Assembly: GCA_014728175.1 (NCBI GenBank)
Contig: WJMA01000062.1
Location: forward strand, 70,914 to 106,460
Reading direction: 5' to 3'
Length of the DNA stretch: 35,547 bases
From: Candidatus Fermentibacterota bacterium
Lineage (GTDB): Bacteria; Fermentibacterota; Fermentibacteria; Fermentibacterales; JCC-6
Shown here: positions 16,875-25,230 of the stretch, piece by piece
How positions within the stretch are numbered: position 1 is the first letter of the stretch
Layout of the letters: each line of letters starts with the position of its first letter
Notes under the pieces: generated by a model
Seen by the model: the letters and a program-made list of their open reading frames with translations, nothing else
Told to the model about the DNA's origin: nothing
Database searches by the model: none
Position numbers and translations under genes: made by a program

Positions 16875-17567
16875 TCAGAATTCCTCGAAGACCACCAAGG
16901 AGTCGAGTGGAACTTTCTCAGGAGTTTCCGGCCATTGGACGGGAACGCCGATGGGAGTAAGGCAGATCAAGCGATATCTTTTGGGATATCCGAGGAAGTC
17001 TCTCATATGCCCGTCGGGGAAATAGGACGTGTAAAAGCCTGTACCGTAGCCAAGGGCCCGGGCCATTATCATCAGATTCTCCACCGCCAGACAGCCATCG
17101 TGGACCATATGCTCTGGATACTTGCACGCGGTATCTACCAATACGGCCACGTATATCGGTGCGGACAGATTATCCTCGATGGTTCGGCGGAGATATTCCT
17201 TTACTGCTGCAAGGTTTGCCGTATCAGGATCGTGTACTTCCCGGTACGAGTCGATGGTCCATTCCACCGAGGCGGATGCAAGGCTGTCCAGCTTACTGCG
17301 CTCCCGAATCACCAGGAACTTCCAGGGCTGTTGATTGCCGCAGGTCGGAGCGTACCGAGCCGCGTCCAGGATCATCAGGAGATGTGATTCCGGAATTGAG
17401 TCGGACCTGAATATTCTGACGGTCCGCCTGTTCCTGATGGTCTGGAAAACGAACTCCTGCTCCGTGCTCAGATCCTCGGTCCCCGTCTGCGTCTCGCCAG
17501 AACCCGTCCCCAAAGTAAGTAGAAGCGGTGCGGCCAAAATAAGAAAACTGGCTAAGAACTTCTTCAT
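16875..17567 (-). CDS. Exported nitroreductase-family flavoprotein
   Basis: The core matches the FMN-dependent nitroreductase fold: TIRNRRTVRIFRSDSIPESHL, DAARYAPTCGNQQPWKFLVI, VHDGCLAVENLMIMARALGYGTGFY and LTPIGVP. Unusually it begins with a clear Sec-type signal peptide (MKKFLASFLILAAPLLLTLGT). Family members are normally cytoplasmic and reduce nitroaromatics, quinones or flavins with NAD(P)H. An exported copy would need periplasmic FMN and another electron donor. ATG 17567 was chosen over the ATG at 17585 because a G6 tract lies six bases upstream. It sits 106 bases before the sugar-binding lipoprotein on the same strand. Confidence 0.85.
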   Translation of the reverse strand: MKKFLASFLILAAPLLLTLGTGSGETQTGTEDLSTEQEFVFQTIRNRRTVRIFRSDSIPESHLLMILDAARYAPTCGNQQPWKFLVIRERSKLDSLASASVEWTIDSYREVHDPDTANLAAVKEYLRRTIEDNLSAPIYVAVLVDTACKYPEHMVHDGCLAVENLMIMARALGYGTGFYTSYFPDGHMRDFLGYPKRYRLICLTPIGVPVQWPETPEKVPLDSLVVFEEF

Positions 17568-17703
17568 GCTAACCCCCCGATCCATGCCCGTTCCCGAAAC
17601 GTTTATAAACTATAAAGTGTTCCATCTTTGATCATAACATTAAGTTAAGAATATTCGTAATCGTTTGCGCATCGATCTATCCAACCACAGCCTGTAAATA
17701 GTA

Positions 17704-17725
17704 AAAAAGGTTCAGGTACGTCCCT
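17704..17725 (+). repeat. Short dispersed repeat AGGAACGTCCC, copy 2
   Basis: AAAAAGGTTCAGGTACGTCCCT matches the copy at 22164-22188 with few changes, and the preceding TAGT is also shared. It sits in the 5' region of the second Asp-box gene. Confidence 0.5.
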
Positions 17726-17815
17726 CCATCATTGACCGACCTAACCGAATGGGATAACGTTTTCTGAGAAGATCAACCGCAATAAGCGCCGCCCTAAAGC
17801 CCGGGGGGTGTCGCC

Positions 17816-18208
17816 ATGGCCTGCCTGATAGTACTACTGGTATCGATTGTTTCCATCCAACCGCAGCCCTACCACAGCTACTCGATCGATGACGTTACCT
17901 ACTACCTCAGCGAGACGGAGATCCACGCCGCCCGCCTGTACGGCTGGCTGCTTCCGGATACGCATCCGACCTGCGTAGCTCCTCCGGCCCATCTAGCTCG
18001 CGATGTGGACTTCTGGATCCCCCTTCAGGGGCCCTTCGGGGGATGGGCCTATTCGATAGAGGTGGATCCCACCGACGATGAAGTTGCCTATGCGGGCATG
18101 AAGAGAGGCTTGTTCAAAACCGTAGACGCCGGTGAGAGCTGGTTCTCCGTGGATGAGACCCTGGACTCGCTCAATCTCTACAATACCATGGAACTGTATT
18201 CGATATAG
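17816..18208 (+). CDS. Second secreted Asp-box protein, N-terminal part (ends at in-frame TAG)
   Basis: ATG 17816 is preceded by a GGGGGG tract seven to eight bases upstream and starts a hydrophobic export signal (MACLIVLLVSIVSI). A short N-terminal region and one propeller blade with Asp-box TVDAGESW follow. The frame closes at TAG 18206-18208 in the middle of a blade (after ELYSI) and continues in the same frame into a further ~800 residues of propeller. One base change would turn TAG into a sense codon. TAG is the normal stop of neighbours such as the ABC ATPase gene, so recoding is not indicated. Confidence 0.7.
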   Translation: MACLIVLLVSIVSIQPQPYHSYSIDDVTYYLSETEIHAARLYGWLLPDTHPTCVAPPAHLARDVDFWIPLQGPFGGWAYSIEVDPTDDEVAYAGMKRGLFKTVDAGESWFSVDETLDSLNLYNTMELYSI

Positions 18209-20629
18209 ATAAGCCACCAGGATCCCTCCCTGGTGTTCATGGCCAGGGGCGACTTTTTCGACAGCTACAACGACGAGGACGAGAGGGGCGTCTACAAGAG
18301 TACCGACGGGGGCCTTACCTGGACGTTGGTGGGAATGGACGGTCTCCGCCCCAGGGCCCTGGCCCTGGATCCCAACGACGACGGTATTCTATTCGCCGGC
18401 CTGGCCAGCGCCGACGGAGGTGGCGTGTACAGATCCACGGACGGTGGTGCTAACTGGACCCTGGTGGTCGGCTCGGGGGAAATCATCACCTCCATCGATG
18501 TCTCAGCCAACGGTGAGGTCGTGTACGCGACAGGCTACTTTGGCGATATCTTTGTGTCCCAGGACGGCGGTGACACCTGGAACGAGTACGGCAACGCCAT
18601 CCCCGGGTATGCTTTCGATCTGACCACTCATCCGGACAGCGGGAACGTAGCGTTCGTCGCCGAGTACAAGACCGACGCCTGGGACGACGGCGGCGTCTGG
18701 AAGACCACCGACCACGGCCAGAGCTGGTCCCTCCTGGAGCAGCTGGGGGACGGTTTCTCCATAGAGGTGGACCCATCCGATCCTTCCATCCTTTACAGCG
18801 TTTGCCGAGACAGGGAGTTCGCCTCCCCCCTGTTCCATTTGCACCGCTCCACGGACTGCGGCTCCAACTGGACCCAGATCGCCACCTTCGGCAACAACGG
18901 TTTCAATCCCATGTGCCAGGGTCTGGCCATAGCCGGGGACGGAACCGCCTTCGCGGGGATCGCCCACGGAGGGGTATGGAGGTACGACGGTTCGGAAGCG
19001 GTAAACCGGAGCAACGGCATCTATACATCCGAGGTCACGGCGATCTCGGTTTCGGCGGTCGATCCGGACGTGTTCTACGCCGGCGTTAACCAGAACGGCA
19101 TCTGGAAGACCACCGATGGCGGAAAAACCTGGGAGCAGATGGCTGCCTACCTGCCCAAGCCCAGCGGGCAGGGCCCCGATTACAACATCGAGTCCCTGGC
19201 GGCCAGCCCCACCAGCCTGGACACCGTACTGGCGGGCGGCGGCAACAGCGGTCTGTTCATATCCGACGACGGGGGCGAAACTTGGAGCATAACCGAGATA
19301 GCCAGCTACTCGGAGCCCCACGATATAGAGATAGACCCGGAGAATCCCCAGAACATGTACGCGGCGGTTTTCAACGCCTCGGACATGATGGGCATCTGGA
19401 GCAGCTCCGACGGCGGAGATAACTGGAGCAGGGACATCTACGGTTACGGCTGCGAGATGGACGTGGACCCCCAGACCACCTCCACGGTTTACGCCTGCCT
19501 GGCGGGTATGTCGCCCGCCTGGGCCGAGATATACCGGACCCAGAACAGCGGCAGCACCTGGCAGCAGATGTGCATTTTCCCCAACACCGCCGAGTACTTC
19601 TACGATATGGTGGTCTCTCCGGAGAACACGGACGTCATCTACACCACCGGCGCCGGGGTACATCGCAGCCAGGACTGCGGGACCACCTGGACCCTCAACC
19701 TCGGAAGCTTGGGATTAGGGTGTTACTCCCTGGTACCAAACGGGGACACCCTGTACACCTGCACCTCCCACGGGGTGTACGTGAGCACCAACGGAGGGTC
19801 CTCTTGGTCAACCATCAACCAGGGCCTGGAGATCACAGGAACCCAAACCCTCTCCCCATCCATATCCGAGGATTTCTCCTCCGCTCTCTACTGCGGGACG
19901 GGCGGAAGGGGCATGGCCAGAAGCGTATCCTCTACGGTCTCCGACAGCGCCCTGATCATCGCCTACCTAGGTCCGGATACCATGGCGGCCTGGGACACCG
20001 CTTCCGTGCACATATCAGTTGCCAACGTCGGTACCAGTACCTGGCCGGGCTCGGGAATGGTCAATCCCTACCGGCTGGGCGCGGGGACGGTATCCGCCGG
20101 CAATCCGCACGACAACGAGTTCCTGTGGACGAATTTCGCGAACGGTGGATACTCCAATCATGAGACCGACCAGCGGGCCTATCTGCCCGATACCGTAATC
20201 TCGGGGCAGACCACCGGCCTGGATTTCTCCATAATCGCGCCGGGACAAACCGGAACCAGATGGCTGGAGGCCAGAATGGTCCATGAGGGGGCAAGCTGGT
20301 TCGGGGAATACCTCAGCGTACCAATCGAGGTTACAGAACCCCAGGGCACTGGCGATACTCACGGCAGGGCGCTTTGCCCCGCTCTGATCATTCAAAATCC
20401 CCTGAGGTCAGGCAGCGCTATACGCTACGAGCTGCCCACCTCCTGTCGGGTCCACCTGGAGATATACGACCTGACCGGAAGGCTGCTTTTGACCGCCGTC
20501 GACGGGCATGTCCCGGAGGGGAGCCACCTGGTAGGTCTTCCCAGGAGCAGAATGGCCCGGGGGGTCTACTTCGCCCGCCTCCGGGCGCGAGGGGAGGATC
20601 TGGTAAGGAAATTCGTTCTGTTGGATTAG
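18209..20629 (+). CDS. Second secreted Asp-box protein, C-terminal part: propeller, NBR1-like Ig domain, T9SS-type sorting domain
   Basis: It continues the frame of 17816-18208 directly after the TAG; the first usable internal start is GTG 18233. Eleven Asp-boxes are visible (STDGGLTW, STDGGANW, SQDGGDTW, TTDHGQSW, STDCGSNW, TTDGGKTW, SDDGGETW, SSDGGDNW, TQNSGSTW, SQDCGTTW, STNGGSSW), enough for two propellers. A domain resembling the NBR1 central Ig-like domain follows (VGTSTWPGSG, YRLGAG, LPDTVISGQTTGLDFSIIAPGQTG, MVHEGASWFGEY). The last ~80 residues are a sorting domain (LEIYDLTGRLLLTAV, RGVYFARLRA, RKFVLLD). Expressed alone this part would have no signal peptide. Confidence 0.75.
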   Translation: MSHQDPSLVFMARGDFFDSYNDEDERGVYKSTDGGLTWTLVGMDGLRPRALALDPNDDGILFAGLASADGGGVYRSTDGGANWTLVVGSGEIITSIDVSANGEVVYATGYFGDIFVSQDGGDTWNEYGNAIPGYAFDLTTHPDSGNVAFVAEYKTDAWDDGGVWKTTDHGQSWSLLEQLGDGFSIEVDPSDPSILYSVCRDREFASPLFHLHRSTDCGSNWTQIATFGNNGFNPMCQGLAIAGDGTAFAGIAHGGVWRYDGSEAVNRSNGIYTSEVTAISVSAVDPDVFYAGVNQNGIWKTTDGGKTWEQMAAYLPKPSGQGPDYNIESLAASPTSLDTVLAGGGNSGLFISDDGGETWSITEIASYSEPHDIEIDPENPQNMYAAVFNASDMMGIWSSSDGGDNWSRDIYGYGCEMDVDPQTTSTVYACLAGMSPAWAEIYRTQNSGSTWQQMCIFPNTAEYFYDMVVSPENTDVIYTTGAGVHRSQDCGTTWTLNLGSLGLGCYSLVPNGDTLYTCTSHGVYVSTNGGSSWSTINQGLEITGTQTLSPSISEDFSSALYCGTGGRGMARSVSSTVSDSALIIAYLGPDTMAAWDTASVHISVANVGTSTWPGSGMVNPYRLGAGTVSAGNPHDNEFLWTNFANGGYSNHETDQRAYLPDTVISGQTTGLDFSIIAPGQTGTRWLEARMVHEGASWFGEYLSVPIEVTEPQGTGDTHGRALCPALIIQNPLRSGSAIRYELPTSCRVHLEIYDLTGRLLLTAVDGHVPEGSHLVGLPRSRMARGVYFARLRARGEDLVRKFVLLD

Positions 20630-20651
20630 CAAAACAGGGAAGGATTGTCCA

Positions 20652-22067
20652 ATGACTGCCAAAGAAAGACGTATCGGGGGTTGGTTGATCGCAGCCTGCT
20701 TCCTGGCGGCGGTTTTAACCCCGGACCTGGGCACGGCCGACTCCTGGACCGCCAGGAAGCTGGTGGGAACCTACACCAACTGGGACTACTGGTGGCTCAA
20801 CGCAAGACTGGCCATAGACTCCTACGACACGCTCTACTGCGCCGTATCCCGCTACAACTACTCCAGCCCGGATTACGAGCACGACCTGTACGTTCTGGAC
20901 GACGACGGCAACGTGGTAAGCATCACCAGTCCGTGGTCGGGCTTCGATTATCAGCCCATAGTGCAGGATGTCGACGGCAGCAACATCTACATAAACCAGC
21001 CCGTTCTGGGCCAGGGCTCCTCCAGCTACCCCCACATGGATGCCGGGGTGACCGACGACTCCAACTGTGTAAGCACCACCCACTCACGCAACGACATCAT
21101 CTACTTCACCCGCCTGGGGCCCAACGGCGAGCACCTGACCTGGCTGAGCAACATCTACGCCGGCGACCCCTGGAGCGGCCGTTCCTGTCTAGCCATGGAC
21201 CCCCTGGAGAGGCTCCACTGCACCTTCGCCGACAACACCGACTACCTGGTCTACGGAACCTCGGAGGATCACGGCGACACCTGGAGCTGGGACACCCTGG
21301 CCACCTACTCCACCGTCTCCCACGTCAGAGTGGCCGCCACCCCGGACACCTCGGTGCACATAGTGTTCCGCACCTGGACCTCCGGAGACCAGCTCCGCTA
21401 CATGAAGCTGGACAAGAACGGAGAGGTGATGGTAGACGTCTCCACCTTCTCCGAAGGCTCCTCCAGATGGGCCCCCAACGTAGCCGTGGACCACGACGGC
21501 AACATCAGGGTGGTCTACGGCGACGGGGCCCAAACCGGTCAGAACCTGTATTACACCGTACTGGACGGAAGCCTGGACATGGGAGGCCAACCCGCCTCGG
21601 ACTCCGCCCTTACGATAGTTCCCGACACCTTGATTCAAACCGACCCGGTACGCCTGGCCGGTCCCAAAATCTGCATCGACTCCCAGAACAGGGCTCATGT
21701 CGTCTTCGAGCAGGGAGAGTACGGCACCGGCACCACCAAGAGGATCTACCACATAAGGCAGGACATCGAGTTCGGGGTAAACGATCAAGCCGTGGCGGTA
21801 AGACCTGTCACGGTTACGGTGGCTCCCAATCCGGTCCGGTCGACGGCCCTGGTCAGGCTCAGCAGCGGCTCTCCGGGAAGAATGCGGGTAGAGCTTTACG
21901 ACCTGGCCGGCCGAAAGGTAATGAGCCTGCGGGAAGCCGCGATCTCTTCCGGCGAGCATGTGGTCCAACTGGACGCGTCAGACCTGACTCCGGGAATCTA
22001 CATGCTCCGCTGCAGCCTGGCAGGCGAAAGCTTCCTTAGAAAGGTAGTAATCACGGGACGTTCTTAA
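20652..22067 (+). CDS. Secreted beta-propeller protein with T9SS-type sorting domain
   Basis: This 471-residue protein has a signal peptide with a basic n-region (MTAKERRIGG, then WLIAACFLAAVLT). The body is rich in aromatic, Asp and Gly residues and arranged as repeated beta-blades of the sialidase/BNR-4 type, with one visible Asp-box-like motif (SEDHGDTW). No sialidase Arg triad could be assigned. The C-terminus carries a sorting domain: APNPVRSTALVRLS, VELYDLAGRKVMSL, PGIYMLRC and RKVVITGRS. GGAAGGA lies seven bases before the ATG, and only 22 bases separate it from the previous gene, so the two may be one unit. It is intact, unlike the two larger propeller genes. Confidence 0.82.
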   Translation: MTAKERRIGGWLIAACFLAAVLTPDLGTADSWTARKLVGTYTNWDYWWLNARLAIDSYDTLYCAVSRYNYSSPDYEHDLYVLDDDGNVVSITSPWSGFDYQPIVQDVDGSNIYINQPVLGQGSSSYPHMDAGVTDDSNCVSTTHSRNDIIYFTRLGPNGEHLTWLSNIYAGDPWSGRSCLAMDPLERLHCTFADNTDYLVYGTSEDHGDTWSWDTLATYSTVSHVRVAATPDTSVHIVFRTWTSGDQLRYMKLDKNGEVMVDVSTFSEGSSRWAPNVAVDHDGNIRVVYGDGAQTGQNLYYTVLDGSLDMGGQPASDSALTIVPDTLIQTDPVRLAGPKICIDSQNRAHVVFEQGEYGTGTTKRIYHIRQDIEFGVNDQAVAVRPVTVTVAPNPVRSTALVRLSSGSPGRMRVELYDLAGRKVMSLREAAISSGEHVVQLDASDLTPGIYMLRCSLAGESFLRKVVITGRS

Positions 22068-22163
22068 AGTTATTAAAGAAATTCTCTAACTGGTTACTCA
22101 GCATTGATATAGAGTTGCTTCATTCTTAATGTATGTGTATGTAGCTACGTTTCGTTAATAGTT

Positions 22164-22188
22164 CAAAAGGTTTAGGAACGTCCCTGGG
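22164..22188 (+). repeat. Short dispersed repeat AGGAACGTCCC, copy 3
   Basis: The core CAAAAGGTTTAGGAACGTCC followed by CTGGG is the best-conserved of the three copies (others at 2366-2385 minus and 17704-17725 plus). All three are intergenic. Confidence 0.5.
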
Positions 22189-22312
22189 TTAGGGGAATGA
22201 TCTGGGTCTTTTTAGGGGTGAATCCTTACCCAATGGGGCGGAAATAAAATAGGCTTTTATAGTCAATTTATTTCCTTTTTTCCTATTTATACTTGCGTAT
22301 TTCCCCGAATAT

Positions 22313-22328
22313 TGTGACCGTGCTCACA
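22313..22328. promoter_or_regulatory. Perfect TGTGA-N6-TCACA palindrome (CRP/FNR- or Rex-type operator)
   Basis: TGTGACCGTGCTCACA has two perfect five-base half-sites. It fits the CRP consensus exactly. It also resembles the Rex site TTGTGAA-N4-TTCACAA (11 of 14 defined positions when one flanking base is included on each side). It ends two bases before the -35 box of the Hdr-Frd promoter. Its centre is about 45 bases upstream of the predicted transcript start, which would suit either a class II activator or a repressor that blocks the -35. Confidence 0.6.
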
Positions 22329-22330
22329 TC

Positions 22331-22359
22331 TTGACAGAGTATTGCGACTTCGTTAGGAA
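22331..22359 (+). promoter_or_regulatory. Putative promoter of the Hdr-Frd operon
   Basis: A perfect TTGACA at 22331-22336 is followed after 17 bases by TAGGAA at 22354-22359, a poor -10. The weak -10 beside a palindromic operator fits an activator-dependent promoter. The leader to ATG 22420 would be about 54 bases. Confidence 0.5.
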
Positions 22360-22419
22360 AATCCCCCAAGCTTATGGTCAAAGCAAGCCTTCTCTTGCTA
22401 AAACCAAAGGTAAGATTCA

Positions 22420-24822
22420 ATGGCTGATGATAACAATGGTCCCAGAATCGGCGTATACGTTTGCCATTGCGGTGGCAACATTTCCGAGGTCGTTGATGTA
22501 GATCAGGTAAGAGACTTCGCGGGAGAGCTGGACAACGTGGTGCTCTCCAAAGACAACACCCACATGTGCTCCGATATCGGCCAACAGCTCATATTGGACG
22601 ATATAAAAGAACATAATATCGATAAAGTTATAGTAGCTGCCTGCTCCCCCCAGTTCCAGGGCGAGACCTTCATGGACGTCCTGGAAAAGGCCGGTCTCTC
22701 CCCCTACGTGGTCCGGATGGCCAACCTGCGGGAGCAGTGCGCCTGGCCCCACTTCAACCACCCCGATCTGGCCACCCAGAAGGCAAAAGTCCTGGTAAAC
22801 GGTGCCGTAGCCAACGTGAGGAACTCCGAGGCCCTGGAGAGACAGTCCATGACCATAGGCAAGAAGGTCCTGGTCATAGGCGGCGGCATTGCGGGCATCC
22901 AGGCTTCCCTGGATCTGGGCGACGCGGGCTTCGAGGTCTATCTGGTGGAGAAGGATCCCAGCATCGGCGGGCACATGGCCCAGCTCTCCCGGACCTTCCC
23001 CACAGAAGACTGTTCGGCATGCATTCTCAGCCCCAAAATGGCCGACGTGCCGGCCAACGAGAATATAAACCTACTTACTTACACGGAAATAGACGATATC
23101 GAGGGTTATATTGGCAATTTCAAGGTCACCGCGACCAAGAAGGCCAGGTACGTGGACATGGACAAGTGCGTGGCCTGCGGCGACTGCGAGAAGGTCTGTC
23201 CCATAAGCGTTCCGGACGAGTTCCAGGAGGGCCTTCGAAACCATCCGGCAATCTACGCTCCCTTCGACTTCGCCGTTCCCCACCGCAACCTGATAGACGA
23301 CACCTTATGCGTGCGGTGCGGCAACTGCGTGGACGCCTGCAAGGAAGACGCCATCAACCTCGACGACGAGCCGGAGCAGATAGAGTTCACGGTGGACACC
23401 ATAATAGTGGCAACCGGGTACGACGTCTTCGACCCCTCGGAGAAGAAGGTCTACGGTTACGGCAAGTACAAGAACGTCATAACCGCCATGGAGATGGAGC
23501 GGATGATCGTCGCTGGCGCCGAGGGTAATCCCATACGCAACCCCGGCAAAAAGATCGCTTTCGTCCAGTGTGTCGGCTCCAGGGACGAGCAGATAGGCAG
23601 GGAGTACTGCTCCCGGGTGTGCTGCATGTACGCCACCAAGATGGCCAGCCTCCTCAAGCACTCCGGTCCCCACCGGGACGTCTACATCTTCTACACCGAC
23701 CTCAGGGCATTCGGTAAGGGCTTCGAGGAGTACTACAAGAGGGCCCAGAACATGGGGGTCAAGTTCATCAGGGGCCGGGTGGCGGAGGCTCTGGCCGACG
23801 ACCCCGAGGGAAGGGTCACCCTCAAGGTGGAGGACACCCTCACCCGCCGGATAATAGAGAGCGATTTCGACACCGTCGTCCTCTCCACGGGAATAGGCCT
23901 CTCCAAGTCCACGGACAAGGTCGCCGACATGCTCAGACTGGCCAAGAGCGAGGACGGCTTCCTCAAGGAGGCCCACCCCAAGTTCAAGCCGGTGGACACC
24001 AACATAGAGGGAGTGTTTCTGGCCGGCACCGTCCAGGGACCCAAGGACATCCCCGATACCGTCGCCCAGGCCAGCGCTGCCTCCTCCCGGGCCATCAGGC
24101 TGATGAACAGGGGGGAGTATCCAATAGAGCCCATAGTGGCCTTCGCCCACGAAGAGATGTGCGACGGCTGCGAGCTGTGCGTGGCCGCCTGCCCGCTCAA
24201 CGCCATATCGATGGCCGAGGGCAAGGCCGAAGTGAATGACGCGCTCTGCCTGGGCTGCGGAAGCTGCCTGTCGTCCTGTCCCACCGATGCGCTGGATCTT
24301 CACATGTACACCAACACCCAGATGCTGGATGAGGTCACCAACGCCCTGAAGGACAAGAAGGAGGGGGAGACCAGGATCCTGGTATTCGCCGACGATACCT
24401 GCACCTACAGGCTGGCCGACTCGGTGGGGACGGCCAAGATGTCCTACGCCACCGACTCGGTGATCATACGGGTTCCCAGTGGAAGCCGGGTGACCCCCAA
24501 ACTAATGCTGCAGTCGCTTGCCCTGGGGGCGGACGGGATCTTCATAGGCGAGTGCGAGGACAGAACCTCCCCCTTCCCCCACAGCGGAGAAGCCATCAGG
24601 GAGAATTTCGATGCGGTGACTCGAATCCTCGAGGAGGAGGGCGTCAGTCCCGAGAGGATCAGGTTCGTCTCCTTCGTCACGGTGATGCTCGGAGGCTTCG
24701 TTAACAACGTGGACTCTCTGGTCCGGCTGGCGAAGGATCTGGGCCCCATACCCGAGGACAAGAGAGAAGCACTGGTTAAAGACTTAAACGCCAAACTGTT
24801 CGGCGTAAGGACGCAGGCATGA
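22420..24822 (+). CDS. hdrA: Heterodisulfide reductase subunit A-like flavoprotein with fused degenerate MvhD-like domain
   Basis: This 800-residue soluble iron-sulfur flavoprotein is the FAD-bearing core of Hdr complexes, where electrons are bifurcated. Domains in order: N-terminal domain with YVCHCGGNI (Cys15, Cys17) and VAACSPQ; FAD-binding GGGIAG (about 154) within a thioredoxin-reductase-like fold; the Cys cluster CSACILSPKM (from 198); two 4Fe-4S motifs CVACGDCEKVCP (from 250) and CVRCGNCVDAC (from 297); the second flavin half; and a C-terminal ferredoxin with CDGCELCVAACP (from 581) and CLGCGSCLSSCP (from 610). Residues ~650-800 resemble MvhD/FlpD (MLQSLALGADGIFIGECED), but most of the 2Fe-2S cysteines are gone. 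QmoB has a similar HdrA-MvhD fusion. Its TGA overlaps the next ATG by four bases. Confidence 0.9.
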   Translation: MADDNNGPRIGVYVCHCGGNISEVVDVDQVRDFAGELDNVVLSKDNTHMCSDIGQQLILDDIKEHNIDKVIVAACSPQFQGETFMDVLEKAGLSPYVVRMANLREQCAWPHFNHPDLATQKAKVLVNGAVANVRNSEALERQSMTIGKKVLVIGGGIAGIQASLDLGDAGFEVYLVEKDPSIGGHMAQLSRTFPTEDCSACILSPKMADVPANENINLLTYTEIDDIEGYIGNFKVTATKKARYVDMDKCVACGDCEKVCPISVPDEFQEGLRNHPAIYAPFDFAVPHRNLIDDTLCVRCGNCVDACKEDAINLDDEPEQIEFTVDTIIVATGYDVFDPSEKKVYGYGKYKNVITAMEMERMIVAGAEGNPIRNPGKKIAFVQCVGSRDEQIGREYCSRVCCMYATKMASLLKHSGPHRDVYIFYTDLRAFGKGFEEYYKRAQNMGVKFIRGRVAEALADDPEGRVTLKVEDTLTRRIIESDFDTVVLSTGIGLSKSTDKVADMLRLAKSEDGFLKEAHPKFKPVDTNIEGVFLAGTVQGPKDIPDTVAQASAASSRAIRLMNRGEYPIEPIVAFAHEEMCDGCELCVAACPLNAISMAEGKAEVNDALCLGCGSCLSSCPTDALDLHMYTNTQMLDEVTNALKDKKEGETRILVFADDTCTYRLADSVGTAKMSYATDSVIIRVPSGSRVTPKLMLQSLALGADGIFIGECEDRTSPFPHSGEAIRENFDAVTRILEEEGVSPERIRFVSFVTVMLGGFVNNVDSLVRLAKDLGPIPEDKREALVKDLNAKLFGVRTQA

Positions 24823-25226
24823 AGATAAAGAAGCTGGACCTTTCCGAGGAGAACGTAGAGTTCCTGGTAAAAATCTCCGATTTGAGCGGCGAGACCGTAA
24901 CCCTGTGCGAGCAGTGCGGAACGTGCTCCGGAAGCTGCCCCATGGTGTCGGAGATGGACATCACCCCCTCCCAGATGGTGAGGATGGTGCAGCTCGGAGA
25001 GTCCGAGGTGATGGACACCAAGGCCATGTGGCTGTGCGCCTCCTGTTTCACCTGCACCGTCAGGTGCCCCCGGGGGCTGGATCTATCCAAGATAGCCGAG
25101 GCCTTGAGGCAGATCACGCTGCGCAAGGCCGTAGACTACATAGACATCAGAGACCTTTCGAAGGACGAGATGAAGCGCCTTCCTCAGATCGCGCTGATAA
25201 GCGCCATGAGAAAATTTACGGGATGA
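24819..25226 (+). CDS. hdrC: Heterodisulfide reductase subunit C-like ferredoxin
   Basis: This 135-residue protein has two complete 4Fe-4S motifs: CEQCGTCSGSCP (Cys30, 33, 36, 40) and CASCFTCTVRCP (Cys73, 76, 79, 83). It is expected to wire HdrA to HdrB. The length is slightly below the usual 180 residues because the C-terminal helical part is short. No membrane helix is present, so it is the cytoplasmic form rather than the HdrE-associated or DsrK-like one. The ATG lies in the hdrA stop (ATGA), and hdrB starts four bases downstream of its TGA. Confidence 0.92.
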   Translation: MKIKKLDLSEENVEFLVKISDLSGETVTLCEQCGTCSGSCPMVSEMDITPSQMVRMVQLGESEVMDTKAMWLCASCFTCTVRCPRGLDLSKIAEALRQITLRKAVDYIDIRDLSKDEMKRLPQIALISAMRKFTG

Positions 25227-25230
25227 GCCT

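Larger units (their letters stand above)
22068..22419. other. 352-base AT-rich intergenic region before the Hdr-Frd operon
   Basis: No gene is visible. It contains the dispersed repeat at 22164-22188, a long AT-rich stretch (about 22240-22300), and near its right end a TGTGA palindrome and promoter for hdrA. I see no terminator hairpin of note for the preceding gene. Confidence 0.6.

Noticed and set aside
10681-18208. Alternative genetic code (UGA or UAG as sense codons)
   Set aside because: TGA ends pncA, pncB, hdrA and hdrC, and TAG ends the ABC ATPase, hdrB and others, all at natural family lengths. Both codons clearly act as stops.
18503-19663. Long ORF on the minus strand within the second Asp-box gene (and similar ones at 9682-10392, 23305-24303 and 27202-27915)
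   Set aside because: These are mirror frames of GC-rich genes. The opposite strand has clear domain motifs throughout, and the shadow products are low-complexity Val/Gly/Ala-rich with no motif.
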